Part shown: positions 16,053-26,460 of the stretch, in pieces | How positions within the stretch are numbered: the first letter of the stretch is position 1 | Layout of the letters: every line of letters begins with the position of its first letter | Assembly: GCF_016909175.1 (NCBI RefSeq) | Contig: NZ_JAFBFI010000001.1 | Location: 186,001-250,000, forward strand | Length of the DNA stretch: 64,000 nt | Direction: 5' to 3' | Source of the DNA: Peribacillus deserti | Lineage (GTDB): Bacteria > Bacillota > Bacilli > Bacillales > DSM-1321 | Notes under the pieces: generated by a model | What the model was told of the DNA's origin: nothing | Seen by the model: only the letters and a program-made list of their open reading frames with translations | Databases searched by the model: none | Made by a program: the position numbers and the translations under genes

Positions 16053-17117
16053 ATGAGTAAGATTGCTATAATTGGTCATTTTGGTGGAACTAATGACTTT
16101 TCAGATGGACAGACGGTAAAAACAAAAGAATTATATAACCATATTGTCTGTGAATATATTTCAGAAGTCTTTGTTTTAGATACCTATCAAATTACAAAGA
16201 ATATTTTTAAGTTGGTTGGCCTTATAAACGATATTTTAAGAAATAACGAGAAAGTTGTCCTTGTTGTGTCATCACGTGGATACAAGGTTCTTTTACCCAT
16301 TCTTATTTTACTTAATCAGATATATAAACGAGATATATATGATTTTGTTATAGGTGGGTATAGACAGAATCATTTGAAAAAAAATATAATTTTACGATGG
16401 TTTTCAAGACAGTGCAAAATGATTTATTTGGAATCTCATTCACTAGTTAATGATTATAAGTCTCTAAAAATATCAAACTGTATGTATCTCCCAAATTTTA
16501 AAAAATTAAATGTCGTTTCTGATAGAGATTTGAATAGGAAAATAGAGAAACCTTTTAAGTTGTGTACATTTTCAAGAATACGGAAAGAAAAGGGTATTGA
16601 GGACGCAATTGAGGTTGTTAAATTAGTAAATACTAAGCTTGGAGAAGTAGTATTTGAGTTAGATATTTTTGGTGTAGCGGATAAAGGGTACAAAGAACGC
16701 TTTAAAGATCTACAAACTAAGTTTCCATCATATATTCGCTATGGTGGATTGATTGATTATAGTAATAGCACAGACGTTTTAAAAGATTACTTTTTATTAC
16801 TTTTCCCAACTTATCACAATGGAGAAGGATTTCCTGGTACATTGATAGATGCGTTTGCTTCTGGTTTGCCAGTGATTGCTTCTGACTGGAATTGTAATGC
16901 TGAGATTATCGAAGATGGTAAAACGGGACGGATAGTTCCTGTTAAAGATATATCGACGTTAAGTGAGCTGCTTCTATATTACGTTGATCATCCTTCTGAG
17001 GTTTTATCGCTCAGAAAAAATTGCGTGGACGAAGCCTATAAATATACACCGGAATATGCACTAAAACCATTTATAGACGATTTAAAGGGGCAAGAAAAGG
17101 GGGGATATCAAGAATGA
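16053..17117 (+). CDS. Family 4 glycosyltransferase
   Basis: 354 aa; ATG after GGAGGGT. GT-B fold with the EX7E motif region EGFPGTLIDAFASGLPVIAS and the nucleotide-sugar contact SRIRKEKGIEDAI. It adds a sugar to the lipid-linked repeat unit in the cytoplasm. A 275-bp AT-rich gap precedes it, in which I see no gene. Overlaps the next gene by 4 nt (ATGA). Confidence 0.88.
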   Translation: MSKIAIIGHFGGTNDFSDGQTVKTKELYNHIVCEYISEVFVLDTYQITKNIFKLVGLINDILRNNEKVVLVVSSRGYKVLLPILILLNQIYKRDIYDFVIGGYRQNHLKKNIILRWFSRQCKMIYLESHSLVNDYKSLKISNCMYLPNFKKLNVVSDRDLNRKIEKPFKLCTFSRIRKEKGIEDAIEVVKLVNTKLGEVVFELDIFGVADKGYKERFKDLQTKFPSYIRYGGLIDYSNSTDVLKDYFLLLFPTYHNGEGFPGTLIDAFASGLPVIASDWNCNAEIIEDGKTGRIVPVKDISTLSELLLYYVDHPSEVLSLRKNCVDEAYKYTPEYALKPFIDDLKGQEKGGYQE

Positions 17118-18307
17118 AAAAAGTAGGGTTATATATTCCACACCTTAGTAATGGCGGTGCTGAAAGAGTGGTTTCGCGATTATCTTACATCTTACAAGAT
17201 TACTATGAAGTCTATATTATTTTGAATGAAGATAGCATTAAATACGATGTATTTTGCGAAGTAATCAATTTGAAAATGCCGGCACAACCAAGTGTCATTA
17301 AGAAAGTTTTTTTACCAATTTGTAGGGCAAGAAAATTAAAAAATATTAAGCAGAAATATCAGTTAGAATGCATGATAAGTTTTTTAACAAGCGCTAATAT
17401 AGTGAATGCATTATCTGACACACGAAATACATCCACCATATTATCTGTGAGGAATTTCTCTGAATTAGAAAAAAACAAGTCAAAAATAAGTAAAATGAAA
17501 AACTTTCTAATGAAATTTTTGTATAAAAAAGCAGATTATGTGGTTCCTGTGTCATTAGCTTTAGAAAATAGCTTAATAGAGAATTACAACATTCCCCCCA
17601 ATAAAATCAAAACAATTTATAATCCGTATGATATTGAAGAAATTTCTAAACTCGCAAAAGCCGATATTGAGAATGTAGAGCATGCCAATTTCCTGAAATC
17701 TGGAAAAGTGTTTGTCACAGTAGGCAGGCTAACTTATCAAAAGGGATATTGGCATTTAATAAAAGCTTTTTCTATGCTTCCTACTGATTGTGATGCTAAA
17801 CTTTTAATCATTGGAATTGGCGAAGATCATCCAAAAATAGAGCAATTAATAAAAAAGCTTAATATAGAAGAAAAAGTACTATTTACCGGCTACCAGAAAA
17901 ACCCTTTTTCGTATGTGTCACGATGCTATGCATATGTATTAGCGTCCCTATTTGAGGGATTTCCTAATGCGATGGTAGAGGCAATGGCTTGCAAATGCCC
18001 AGTGGTTGCTGCTGATTGTAAGTCAGGTCCACGCGAAATTTTATTTCGAGATGTAGATTTGAAAAGAAAGATAAGTGACAAGGAGTGTGCAGATTTTGGT
18101 ATTATTGTACCTGCACTTTCTTTAAAGGAAAGCTGGGATGCTAAATTACTCAATAATACCAATGAAGAATATTTAGCAGGGGCAATGATAATGTTATTAG
18201 AAAATGAAAACCTAAGGAATGAATTAAGTGAAAAGGCATATAAACGGGTTAAGTTGTTTAATTATGAAGTATGTAGAAATAACTATATTAAGGTAATAGA
18301 AAAATGA
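17114..18307 (+). CDS. Family 4 glycosyltransferase
   Basis: 397 aa. GT-B enzyme with N-terminal acceptor loop LSNGGAERVV, donor-site TVGRLTYQKGYWHLIKA and EGFPNAMVEAMACKCPVVAA (EX7E). Resembles N-acetylgalactosamine/GlcNAc transferases of Bacillus and pneumococcal capsule loci. Translationally coupled on both sides by ATGA overlaps. Confidence 0.9.
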   Translation: MKKVGLYIPHLSNGGAERVVSRLSYILQDYYEVYIILNEDSIKYDVFCEVINLKMPAQPSVIKKVFLPICRARKLKNIKQKYQLECMISFLTSANIVNALSDTRNTSTILSVRNFSELEKNKSKISKMKNFLMKFLYKKADYVVPVSLALENSLIENYNIPPNKIKTIYNPYDIEEISKLAKADIENVEHANFLKSGKVFVTVGRLTYQKGYWHLIKAFSMLPTDCDAKLLIIGIGEDHPKIEQLIKKLNIEEKVLFTGYQKNPFSYVSRCYAYVLASLFEGFPNAMVEAMACKCPVVAADCKSGPREILFRDVDLKRKISDKECADFGIIVPALSLKESWDAKLLNNTNEEYLAGAMIMLLENENLRNELSEKAYKRVKLFNYEVCRNNYIKVIEK

Positions 18308-19539
18308 ATGAGATCATACAAAAAAAGGCTTCTTTATCTATAACTAATAAAGGTGGAGTAAGTATAAGGCTATTTTGTATACCATTATTATTTATATATA
18401 TTATTTCTCTTTTTACTTTTGTAAACAATCCTGATCTTGTAATAATTTCAAGAGCGCTTTTCTTACTGTTTGTCACTTTTTCAACAATACAAATAATGAA
18501 GCAAAGAAAGTTTTATTTTGACAAAATAATGCTGAGCATCATTCTTTTCTTATTATTTTGTGTCATCTCTTACTTTTGGGCAATTGACCCAAGTGATGTA
18601 CTACGAAAAGTAGTTTTATTAACTCAAATGACTATACTTTCATTTTTAATTTCTCAGATCCTACTTTCAATAAAACAAATTAATCTTATTTTAATGGGAA
18701 TAGCCATTTCAGGGATTATCCTTTTTATTTATGGAGTAGGTATTTACGGTTTTGAACATATATATCAATCAATTTTAACTGGGGAGAGGTTAGGACAGGA
18801 AATAAGTCAGGAGAACATAATGGGTCGATTGGCGTCAATTTCAATAATTGTCTTATTTGTTTATGGTATCGAAAAAAAGAATCTTCTTTACTTCGGATTA
18901 ATGCTTATGCCCTTTATGATGGTTTTAGCCAGCGGCTCTAGATCAGCTGTTATTATATTAGTATTAGGGATGGCCATTACTATTTTTGCTAAAGTTGGGC
19001 TCAGGAAGAGCTATAAATTATTATTGTTGATACCCGTTATATCAGTTGCTTTATATTATTTATTACAGTTAAGTATATTCAACCCTATTAGTTTGAGATT
19101 TCTAGATTTATCATCATCTCTATCTGGCAGTGGTGGTGATGCGAATATGCGAATTAACATGATAAAGTGGGGGTTGGAATGGTTTTTTGATCGACCTATT
19201 TGGGGCTATGGCATTGGGAATTACGGAGATCTTTTAATGAGAAAAATTTCATGGGAAACATATTCACACAATAATTTCATTGAATTGTTGGTTGGAGTTG
19301 GTGTTATTGGTTTTATTTTATACTATACGGTCTATATATACATTTTTTATAGCCTTTTCAGGTTAATAAAAAAAAGGGATCCTCATGCAATAATATTATT
19401 TGCTGTATTTTTTACATGGTTTGCGGCAGAGACTGCCGCAGTAAATTATACGAGTAGAATGACGTATGTTCTCATAGGAATTTGTATTGCTTTTATTAGG
19501 CTCAAAAAATATTCATCAACGAACCTAACAAGCTCTTAA
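18304..19539 (+). CDS. O-antigen ligase-like polymerase (Wzy type)
   Basis: 411 aa, 10-12 predicted membrane helices, with a large extracytoplasmic loop holding WGYGIGNYG and YSHNNFIELLVGVGVIG, the usual signature of Wzy_C/O-antigen ligase-like proteins. It polymerises flipped repeat units at the outer face. Directly before the flippase, as expected in a Wzx/Wzy pathway. Confidence 0.9.
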   Translation: MNEIIQKKASLSITNKGGVSIRLFCIPLLFIYIISLFTFVNNPDLVIISRALFLLFVTFSTIQIMKQRKFYFDKIMLSIILFLLFCVISYFWAIDPSDVLRKVVLLTQMTILSFLISQILLSIKQINLILMGIAISGIILFIYGVGIYGFEHIYQSILTGERLGQEISQENIMGRLASISIIVLFVYGIEKKNLLYFGLMLMPFMMVLASGSRSAVIILVLGMAITIFAKVGLRKSYKLLLLIPVISVALYYLLQLSIFNPISLRFLDLSSSLSGSGGDANMRINMIKWGLEWFFDRPIWGYGIGNYGDLLMRKISWETYSHNNFIELLVGVGVIGFILYYTVYIYIFYSLFRLIKKRDPHAIILFAVFFTWFAAETAAVNYTSRMTYVLIGICIAFIRLKKYSSTNLTSS

Positions 19540-19714
19540 GATACAACTAGTTACAAATTCAGTCGCGCTTCTCCATGTCTGAAAATTGAGAACTTTATGA
19601 TGTAAATAGGTCTTAAGAGTTGGAAAAATAATATAATTTAGAAATATAAACTAAATAGAGAGCAAACTTGTTTTAGTTTTAAACACAATTGACTCTTTTT
19701 CAGAGGTAAAGCAT

Positions 19715-21199
19715 ATGAACAACACAGATTTAAAAGGAAAAATGATTAATGCTACTAAGTGGTCCTCCATTACAGAAATAGCTTCAAAGCTAGTTATTCC
19801 AATTACAAATTTGCTTCTGGCTCGTATTCTTGTTCCTGAAGCATTTGGTGTAGTAGCTATGGTAAGTATGATAATTAGCTTTGCAGATATGTTTACAGAC
19901 GCCGGGTTTCAAAAATACCTAGTCCAACATGAGTTTAAAGATGAAAAAACAAAATATAAACATACGACAGTTGCATTTTGGACAAATTTAGTGATGTCTT
20001 TAATTATTTGGGGCTTTATTTCTTTATTTTGTGAAACATTAGCTTCAGTTGTAGGAAACCCTGGATTGGGAAAAGTCATTGCTATTTCCTGTATTCAATT
20101 ACCCCTTACTTCGTTTTCTAGTATACAGATGGCTTTGTTTAAAAGAGATTTTAACTTTAAGACATTATTTCATGTTCGAATGGTTTCGGTTATTTTACCA
20201 TTTGTTATTACTATCCCCTTAGCAACAGTTGGGCTCAGCTATTGGGCTCTAATAATTGGTACATTGTGTGGACAGCTTTCTAATTCAATTATTTTAACCG
20301 TAAAATCACAGTGGAAGCCAACTTTTTTTTATAGTTTCAAGATATTGAAAGAAATGCTTTCATTTAGTTTATGGTCACTTGTTGAAGGAATATCTATTTG
20401 GTTATCTACATGGGTTGACATTTTAATAATCGGCAGTATATTGTCTCCGTATTCTGTGGGGTTATACAAAATATCCTTAAATATGGTCAATTCTTTGATG
20501 ATGATTATCACAGCTTCAATAACACCAATACTATTCTCTTCACTTTCCCGTCTACAAAAAGATGAAAAGTCTTTTAATAATGTTTATTTTAAATTTCAAA
20601 AAATAGCAGCATATTTTCTTTTTCCGTTAGGTTTGGGTTTATATTTTTATAGTGATTTCGCAACTCAAGTTATGTTAGGAAATCAATGGACAGAGGCAGG
20701 TTTCATTATTGGATTTTGGGGTTTGACTTCGGCAATTAAAATTGTTCTATCTGATTTTAACAGCGTGTGCTATAGGGCAAAGGGAATGCCGAAATTATCT
20801 TTTCTATTACAAATAGTACATCTAATATTTTTAATACCAACATGTATTATTTCTTTAAGATTCGGCTTTGAAACTTTAGTTTATGCCAGAGCATTGATTA
20901 GGTTTCAACTTGTGATTACAAGTTTATTAGCTATGCAGTTTATTCTTCATATTTCAATCAAGAAAATAGTTGAGGGCCTGTTAAAGCCTGCAGTACTAAC
21001 TATTATAATGGGTTTAGCAGCCATTTGTTTTAGATATTTATATAATAATACTATTTGGAATCTAGTCTCAATTTTCCTGTGTATAATTATATATACATTT
21101 TTAATATCTATTTTTGGAAAAGAAGATTTTGGTATAATACTTGAAAAAATTAATAGTAAAAGAAAAGGTAATAAAGTGAAATCTTTCTCAATTAAATAA
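19715..21199 (+). CDS. Lipid-linked oligosaccharide flippase (Wzx, MOP family)
   Basis: 494 aa with about 12-14 membrane helices; N-terminus KMINATKWSSITEIASK then LLLARILVPEAFGVVAMV, characteristic of WzxC/TuaB-type flippases. ATG with AGAGGTAAA upstream. Moves undecaprenyl-linked repeat units across the membrane. A second flippase of the same family is at 46532. Confidence 0.92.
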   Translation: MNNTDLKGKMINATKWSSITEIASKLVIPITNLLLARILVPEAFGVVAMVSMIISFADMFTDAGFQKYLVQHEFKDEKTKYKHTTVAFWTNLVMSLIIWGFISLFCETLASVVGNPGLGKVIAISCIQLPLTSFSSIQMALFKRDFNFKTLFHVRMVSVILPFVITIPLATVGLSYWALIIGTLCGQLSNSIILTVKSQWKPTFFYSFKILKEMLSFSLWSLVEGISIWLSTWVDILIIGSILSPYSVGLYKISLNMVNSLMMIITASITPILFSSLSRLQKDEKSFNNVYFKFQKIAAYFLFPLGLGLYFYSDFATQVMLGNQWTEAGFIIGFWGLTSAIKIVLSDFNSVCYRAKGMPKLSFLLQIVHLIFLIPTCIISLRFGFETLVYARALIRFQLVITSLLAMQFILHISIKKIVEGLLKPAVLTIIMGLAAICFRYLYNNTIWNLVSIFLCIIIYTFLISIFGKEDFGIILEKINSKRKGNKVKSFSIK

Positions 21200-21381
21200 T
21201 GATTGATTAAATTATAACCAACTTTCTAAAGGGAATATTCCAGTAAAACAGTTTTTTAATTTAGTAAGTTTACTGTTAATACACATTATATTGTTTTCAT
21301 AGTAAAGGAATTAAAGAATGACGAAAGCCTTTTATAAATATAAAAATAATTACTATTCAAATAAATGAAAGGAAGAAATAT

Positions 21382-22773
21382 ATGTACAAAATAGCAGTAG
21401 CAGGAACAGGTTATGTTGGTTTAGTAGCAGGTGTATGTTTTGCTGAGGTTGGACATCAAGTTACCTGTGTTGATATTGATGAAAAAAAAGTAAATAAAAT
21501 GAAGTCTGGTGTTTCTCCAATCTACGAACATAGATTAGAAGAATTGATGCAGAAGAATTATGCAGCACGGAGAATAGAGTATACGACAGATTACAAGTCA
21601 GCTTACGAAGATGCTGATGCAATATTTATAGGTGTAGGTACACCTGAGCAAACAGATGGTTCAGCAAATCTTTCATATATCGCTACTGTAGCAAGACAAA
21701 TTGCAGAATCTATCAAGAAAGACTGTCTTGTAGTTGTTAAATCTACAGTACCTGTTGGAACTAATGATAAAGTTGAGCAGTTTATAAATGATTTTTTAAT
21801 TCATGATGTAAAAGTAGAAGTAGCTTCAAATCCAGAATTCTTGGCACAAGGTTCTGCTGTTATAGATACTTTATATGCAGAAAGAATTATAATTGGGACT
21901 GAAAGTAAATGGGCGGAAGAAATATTAATGAAGATCTATCATCCCTTTAAATTACCAATAGTTTCAGTCAATAGACGATCTGCAGAGATGATAAAATATG
22001 CTTCAAATGATTTTCTAGCTCTTAAAATATCATATATGAATGATATTGCAAATCTTTGTGAATTGGTCGGAGCAGATATTCAGGATGTTGCTAAAGGAAT
22101 GAGCTTTGATGATCGTATTGGGAGCAAGTTTTTAAATGCTGGTATTGGGTTTGGCGGGTCATGCTTTCCTAAAGATACAAAAGCATTGGATTATATTGCA
22201 AGACAGAATGGTTATGAGCTTAAAACAGTTAAGGCCGCTATTAATGTGAATAAAGAACAGAAAACGATGTTAGTTAAGAAAGCAAGAAAAAGACTTATTA
22301 CATTTAACGGTCTTAAGGTTGCCGTACTAGGTTTAACTTTTAAACCTGGAACAGATGATTTAAGAGAAGCTGCATCTTTAGAAAATATTCCATTATTATT
22401 AGAACAAGGTGCTGACATCTATGCGTATGATCCTGCTGGAGCGGGTAACTTTGCAAAGATCCATCCAGAAGGTAAAAACGGTAAAGGTAGTATCACGTAT
22501 GTTTCTAATATCAAGCACGCTCTAGAAGGTGCAAATGTATGCTTTATTTTTACTGAATGGGGAGAAGTTAAAGCAGTTACTCCTGAAACATATGAGAAAC
22601 TAATGAGAACTCCGTTGGTTTTTGATGGAAGAAATATTTATGGAGTTGAAGAAATGAGTCGGGCTGGAGTAGAGTATCACTCCATTGGAAGAAAAGCATC
22701 AGCAAGATCTAGGAAAACGGTTCGAGAGGGGATAGGTCAGATTGCATCAAACAAACAGCCAATTAGACAATAA
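21382..22773 (+). CDS. ugd: UDP-glucose 6-dehydrogenase (copy 1)
   Basis: 463 aa. NAD-binding GTGYVGLVAGVCFAEVGH at the N-terminus, VKSTVPVGT, and the catalytic Cys in GFGGSCFPKDT. Oxidises UDP-glucose to UDP-glucuronate, which the next gene epimerises. Paralogue of tuaD at 49218. A likely BY-kinase substrate. ATG preceded by AAAGGAAG; it overlaps the epimerase by 32 nt. Confidence 0.95.
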   Translation: MYKIAVAGTGYVGLVAGVCFAEVGHQVTCVDIDEKKVNKMKSGVSPIYEHRLEELMQKNYAARRIEYTTDYKSAYEDADAIFIGVGTPEQTDGSANLSYIATVARQIAESIKKDCLVVVKSTVPVGTNDKVEQFINDFLIHDVKVEVASNPEFLAQGSAVIDTLYAERIIIGTESKWAEEILMKIYHPFKLPIVSVNRRSAEMIKYASNDFLALKISYMNDIANLCELVGADIQDVAKGMSFDDRIGSKFLNAGIGFGGSCFPKDTKALDYIARQNGYELKTVKAAINVNKEQKTMLVKKARKRLITFNGLKVAVLGLTFKPGTDDLREAASLENIPLLLEQGADIYAYDPAGAGNFAKIHPEGKNGKGSITYVSNIKHALEGANVCFIFTEWGEVKAVTPETYEKLMRTPLVFDGRNIYGVEEMSRAGVEYHSIGRKASARSRKTVREGIGQIASNKQPIRQ

Positions 22774-23779
22774 AAAAACCTATCTTATTACCGGAGTTGC
22801 AGGTTTTATAGGCTTTTATCTTTCTAAAAAATTCCTTGAACAAAATTGTAACGTGATTGGGATAGATTGTTTAAGTCATTATTATGATACCAATCTTAAA
22901 TATACTCGACTAGAACAATTAAAACCCTTTGAAAAGTTCTCTTTTATACAAGGTGATATCTCTGATAAGGAGACTGTTTCTAAACTTTTTGAAGATTACA
23001 AGCCTAATTTCGTTATAAACTTAGCTGCCCAAGCGGGTGTTAGATATTCTATAGAGAATCCGGATGTCTATATTCAAAGCAATATTATTGGCTTTTATAA
23101 TATCTTGGAAGCTTGTAGACACTACCCTATTGACCATCTTGTTTATGCATCATCCAGCTCTGTATATGGTGCAAATAAAAAAATCCCATTTGAAGAATCT
23201 GACTTAGTGGATACCCCTGTCTCCCTATACGCATCTACAAAAAAATCAAATGAGTTAATGGCCTATACCTATAGTCACCTATACAGTATACCGTCGACCG
23301 GGCTTCGTTTCTTCACCGTATATGGTCCGATGGGCAGACCCGATATGGCGTATTACGGTTTCACTCAAAAATACTTCTCAGGTGAGCCAATCAAGATCTT
23401 TAATAATGGTGATTTTAATAATGATCTTTATCGAGATTTTACCTATATTGATGACATAGTAGAAGGTATTGAACGACTTCTAAGCAACCCTCCTGTTGGA
23501 GGGGAGGGTGTTCCTCATAGAGTGTTTAACATCGGAAATAATAATCCAGAGAAATTAATGGTATTCATAGAAACCTTAGAAAAATGCTTAACTAAGTCAC
23601 TAGGAAGAGAAGTAGTGTTTGAAAAGGTATTCGAGCCTATTAAACCTGGTGATGTACCTGCTACCTACGCATCAACTGATTTACTGCAGCAGGCGGTAGG
23701 GTTTAAGCCAAAGACCTCTATTGAAGAGGGCTTGCAGAAGTTTACGGATTGGTACTGTGAATATTATAAATTGAAGTAA
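22742..23779 (+). CDS. UDP-glucuronate 4-epimerase / NAD-dependent sugar epimerase (CapI-like)
   Basis: 345 aa from TTG 22742 (GAGGGGATAGG upstream). Extended SDR: TGVAGFIGFYLSKKFLE, catalytic YASTKKSNE, and RFFTVYGPMGRPDMA, typical of UDP-GlcA 4-epimerases (CapI, WbnF). With the upstream dehydrogenase it would yield UDP-galacturonate, so the polymer probably contains uronic acid. Last gene of the operon; terminator follows. Confidence 0.92.
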   Translation: MHQTNSQLDNKKTYLITGVAGFIGFYLSKKFLEQNCNVIGIDCLSHYYDTNLKYTRLEQLKPFEKFSFIQGDISDKETVSKLFEDYKPNFVINLAAQAGVRYSIENPDVYIQSNIIGFYNILEACRHYPIDHLVYASSSSVYGANKKIPFEESDLVDTPVSLYASTKKSNELMAYTYSHLYSIPSTGLRFFTVYGPMGRPDMAYYGFTQKYFSGEPIKIFNNGDFNNDLYRDFTYIDDIVEGIERLLSNPPVGGEGVPHRVFNIGNNNPEKLMVFIETLEKCLTKSLGREVVFEKVFEPIKPGDVPATYASTDLLQQAVGFKPKTSIEEGLQKFTDWYCEYYKLK

Positions 23780-23806
23780 GACCTCTGCGCGTAATTAAAT
23801 CCACTA

Positions 23807-23842
23807 AAAATACCGCAATCTTCGGATTGGGGTATTTTTTTG
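23807..23842 (+). terminator. Terminator of the capsule operon
   Basis: AAAATACCGCAATC and GATTGGGGTATTTT pair around a TTCG tetraloop, followed by seven T. Confidence 0.92.
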
Positions 23843-24310
23843 TATCTATCTCAAAAAGGGGTTACTAAGGGCAATGAATATCTCTAAAGATGAGTTAACT
23901 TTAATTAGTTTGTAATACTTGAATTAATACAAAAAACAAATAACCTAACAGTCTATGAAGTGATTGAAGAAATAACAAAACGATTGATGGATGCTTATAG
24001 AAAAGAGGAGTTAGCAGAGAGTAATCAAGTGATACAAAGAACTATGGTTTGATATTTAAACTTCATCAATATAGAGAAATTTATATAGGTCCTCTTTCCT
24101 GTTTTTCATTTATACGTTTAGTTTATATTTTACTACTCTGTGCATATCTACAATTACTCTCTCTAATACTAATTTATTTCCTCCTTGTCAAAAACTAAAC
24201 AAGCTTCCTTTAGGTTAAAATTATAGTGAAATAAATTAGTAGTTATCGCTATCATCCTCTAGAGGAGTAATGACTTCTTTGTTGTATACCTTCTATGAGG
24301 AGAGGTTAAA
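23843..24310. other. Gene-poor stretch with a start-less 44-codon open frame
   Basis: From about 23916 to 24051 one plus frame reads LIQKTNNLTVYEVIEEITK and on to a stop after QRTMV, protein-like and charged, but lacks a start codon and ribosome site. It is probably the relic of a short gene. Nothing else supported. Confidence 0.3.
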
Positions 24311-24496
24311 GTGAAATATTTCTTCGTGTATGTAACTTTCAAGGGCGGAAATACCACTGAATTTTTGTTTAAAAGTAGGTCATCGCAACTGCTAGAATCT
24401 CAGCTTAGCAGATATCCAAATGGATTGATAGCAACCAACAAGTTCGGCATACAGGCAAATAATGCTATATCTTTATTCATTAGTGAAATTGATTGA
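24311..24496 (+). CDS. Hypothetical small protein (61 aa)
   Basis: GTG start with a strong GAGGAGAGG ribosome site. Begins MKYFFVYVTFKGGNTTEFLF and looks like a small globular beta-rich cytoplasmic protein; no signal or membrane segment. I do not recognise the family. A terminator lies 150 nt downstream. Confidence 0.55.
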   Translation: MKYFFVYVTFKGGNTTEFLFKSRSSQLLESQLSRYPNGLIATNKFGIQANNAISLFISEID

Positions 24497-24642
24497 GATC
24501 TCTTTGCTTATATCCCAAAAAACAACTTTGCACAAATAAATGAAAACCGATGTCTCAATGAAACTAACTTAAGTTAAGACGTAATGGAAGAGGTGGATTT
24601 CAAAAAAATGAGTGTGAAGGAATCTCATAAGTAGAAAATTCT

Positions 24643-24687
24643 TACCGGAATAAACTTTGTCAAAAGTGTTATTCCGGGTATTTTTTG
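24643..24687 (+). terminator. Terminator
   Basis: ACCGGAATAA pairs with TTATTCCGGGT, with an inner CTTT/AAAG helix, followed by TTTTTTG. Ends the transcript of the small gene at 24311. The rest of 24497-24998 shows no gene. Confidence 0.8.
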
Positions 24688-24998
24688 TATAAACTTAAAT
24701 GCACTAAAGCTAGAGTAGTTAAAATTGAAAATATGGCCAATTCAATACAGGTCGTAGATAAGGAAAAAATAAACCAAACAATACCTTAGATTACTCAATA
24801 GAATTCTCCATAAAAAGAATAGTATTGTCAGGTTAAAATGCTTTTTTTCTTCGAAAACCCCCTTTTTATTCCTTACCATTTATATGAATAGTTAACGGAT
24901 GACTCCATGTAAAAGACCAAATTGCTCCCCATAACTTTTTTCAAACACATGAAATACAATCTAAATAGATTCATTTCTTGATTAAAAAGGAGGACTCT

Positions 24999-25360
24999 AT
25001 GTGTAAATTATTAATTAACGAGGGGCCAGTGATGATTATTCCTCACTAGCCGTAACTATTGGCATGAACGAAGCGATCATTTTACAGCAGATTCATTATT
25101 GGCTGGTGTCGAGTTCCCTTGAGATTGAGGGGAGAAAGTGGATTTATAATACGTATAAGGATTGGCAGAAGCAGCTGCCTTTTTGGTCGGAGAGTACGAT
25201 CAAAAGAGCGATGAAATCACTGGAGAGCCAGGGGCCAATTGTGACATCAAATTTTAACCGTTCGAAAATGGAAAAAACCAAATGGTACAGCATTAATTAT
25301 GAAAAGCTGGTCCAGTATGAGAAAGGAATAAACGAATCTAATAAAATGAGAATTGATTAA
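24999..25360 (+). pseudogene. Frameshifted DnaD/replication-type N-terminal fragment
   Basis: ATG at 24999 follows AAAAAGGAGG and reads MCKLLINEGPVMIIP, then hits a stop near 25047. One frame over, translation continues LAVTIGMNEAIILQQIHYWL through to 25360. Joined, the two parts match the N-terminus of phage and conjugative-element proteins with a winged-helix (IHYWL, WIYNTYKDWQKQLPFWSEST). An indel near 25045 split it, and the C-terminal domain is missing. The downstream part alone has no ribosome site. Confidence 0.7.
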
Positions 25361-25384
25361 AGGCTATCTTACCGTATGTAAAGA

Positions 25385-25412
25385 AAAAAAGACACCATAT
25401 GTTAAGGTGTCT
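25385..25412. terminator. Bidirectional hairpin terminator
   Basis: AGACACC pairs with GGTGTCT; minus-strand T-rich flank ends the small gene at 25414-25578. Confidence 0.6.
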
Positions 25413-25413
25413 A

Positions 25414-25578
25414 CTAAACCACTGCTTTATAGAGTAAAGCTTTAATGTTATGTTTTTCAAGTTTCTTATATAGCTTGCTACGCAGCTCACGGTCAATACA
25501 ATCCTTAATAATCATTTCGATTTTTAAGGAATGAAATCGATGCCAGGCATAACGGCTCTGGTTTAATAGTTTTTTCAT
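25414..25578 (-). CDS. Small conserved-looking protein, paralogue A (54 aa)
   Basis: ATG at 25578 with AAGGGGGAA upstream; longer upstream frames are unsupported. Shares MKKL..RY.WH.F.SL.IEMIIKDCID.ELRS with the small gene at 26474. Highly charged, helical, one Cys. Function unknown. The conserved pair suggests a real family duplicated around the VanZ-like gene. Confidence 0.65.
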   Translation of the reverse strand: MKKLLNQSRYAWHRFHSLKIEMIIKDCIDRELRSKLYKKLEKHNIKALLYKAVV

Positions 25579-25946
25579 ACAAAATTCCCCCTTGATCGCA
25601 CAAATCGGACGGAGGTCCGTATTCGGCAACTGGCTGGCTTAGCTGAGCATTAGCCCCTTTAGTTTTGCGTCCCTGCTTTTCAGCAGGTTTGCTATTATCG
25701 TACGATTTGTTTGTTAGTCCAATCATATCAATTCATCGCTTATAATACAATACTCCTAAAATTATTAGGTATTGGGGAAAAATCAAAAGAAATTCGGAAG
25801 AAAAGTCCCAAAAATTAGAAGAAAAATTAGGGATTTGTAGGAAGGAATATAGGAGAATTAGGTAACGAGGTTCTTTAGTACATGTAAAAGTAGGGAGAAT
25901 TTCGTGGAAAATGTTCCTTGTTTAATTACCTGCCCTAAAAGTAAAA

Positions 25947-25984
25947 AAAAACTCCTTACAGGCTGGTGAAGGAGGTTATTTTTC
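25947..25984 (-). terminator. Terminator of the VanZ-like gene
   Basis: AACTCCTT pairs with AAGGAGGTT; minus strand continues into TTTTTTT. Confidence 0.75.
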
Positions 25985-25988
25985 TAAT

Positions 25989-26390
25989 TCATCTTTTCAA
26001 TTTTTTCAGTAAGATATATACCATCCAAACGCCTAAACAATCGATGACCACATCATAAAGCCGTCCATCCCGTCCAAAATAGAGCTGTAATATTTCTGTA
26101 AGGAAGGCGAGAGCGACTGAAACAACCACTGCGTTCCTGTGATTTCTAGTCAAATTAAACATTAACAAATCCATGATTGCAAAGCCAAAAAAATGTCCAA
26201 GCTTTACTATGATGAAATATTGATGAATGAGTGCTATATCAGTTAGATAAAAGAAGGAAATAAAATCAGGCTTGGCGACCCATGTGAAGGTGATCGATTG
26301 GTTCGTTAATAAAGCTCTTAAATTATCTGTCCACGTATGCAGCCCCAAAAACAATCCCCATAAAATAACAAGCAGCAGTTTACCGTTCAA
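25989..26390 (-). CDS. VanZ-like family membrane protein
   Basis: 133 aa from TTG 26390 with GGTGA upstream. Four membrane helices with the VanZ-type motifs KLGHFFGFAIMDLLM and AFLTEILQLYFGRDGRLYDVVIDCLG. VanZ-like proteins are small membrane proteins, one of which gives mild teicoplanin resistance; the biochemical role is unknown. A decayed homologue is visible at 56555-56830. Confidence 0.85.
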   Translation of the reverse strand: MNGKLLLVILWGLFLGLHTWTDNLRALLTNQSITFTWVAKPDFISFFYLTDIALIHQYFIIVKLGHFFGFAIMDLLMFNLTRNHRNAVVVSVALAFLTEILQLYFGRDGRLYDVVIDCLGVWMVYILLKKLKR

Positions 26391-26460
26391 TTTCTATCAC
26401 CACATCAAATATATTCTTTATATTATTTCATATTATCTTTTGGTCAGCCATATGAATCTT

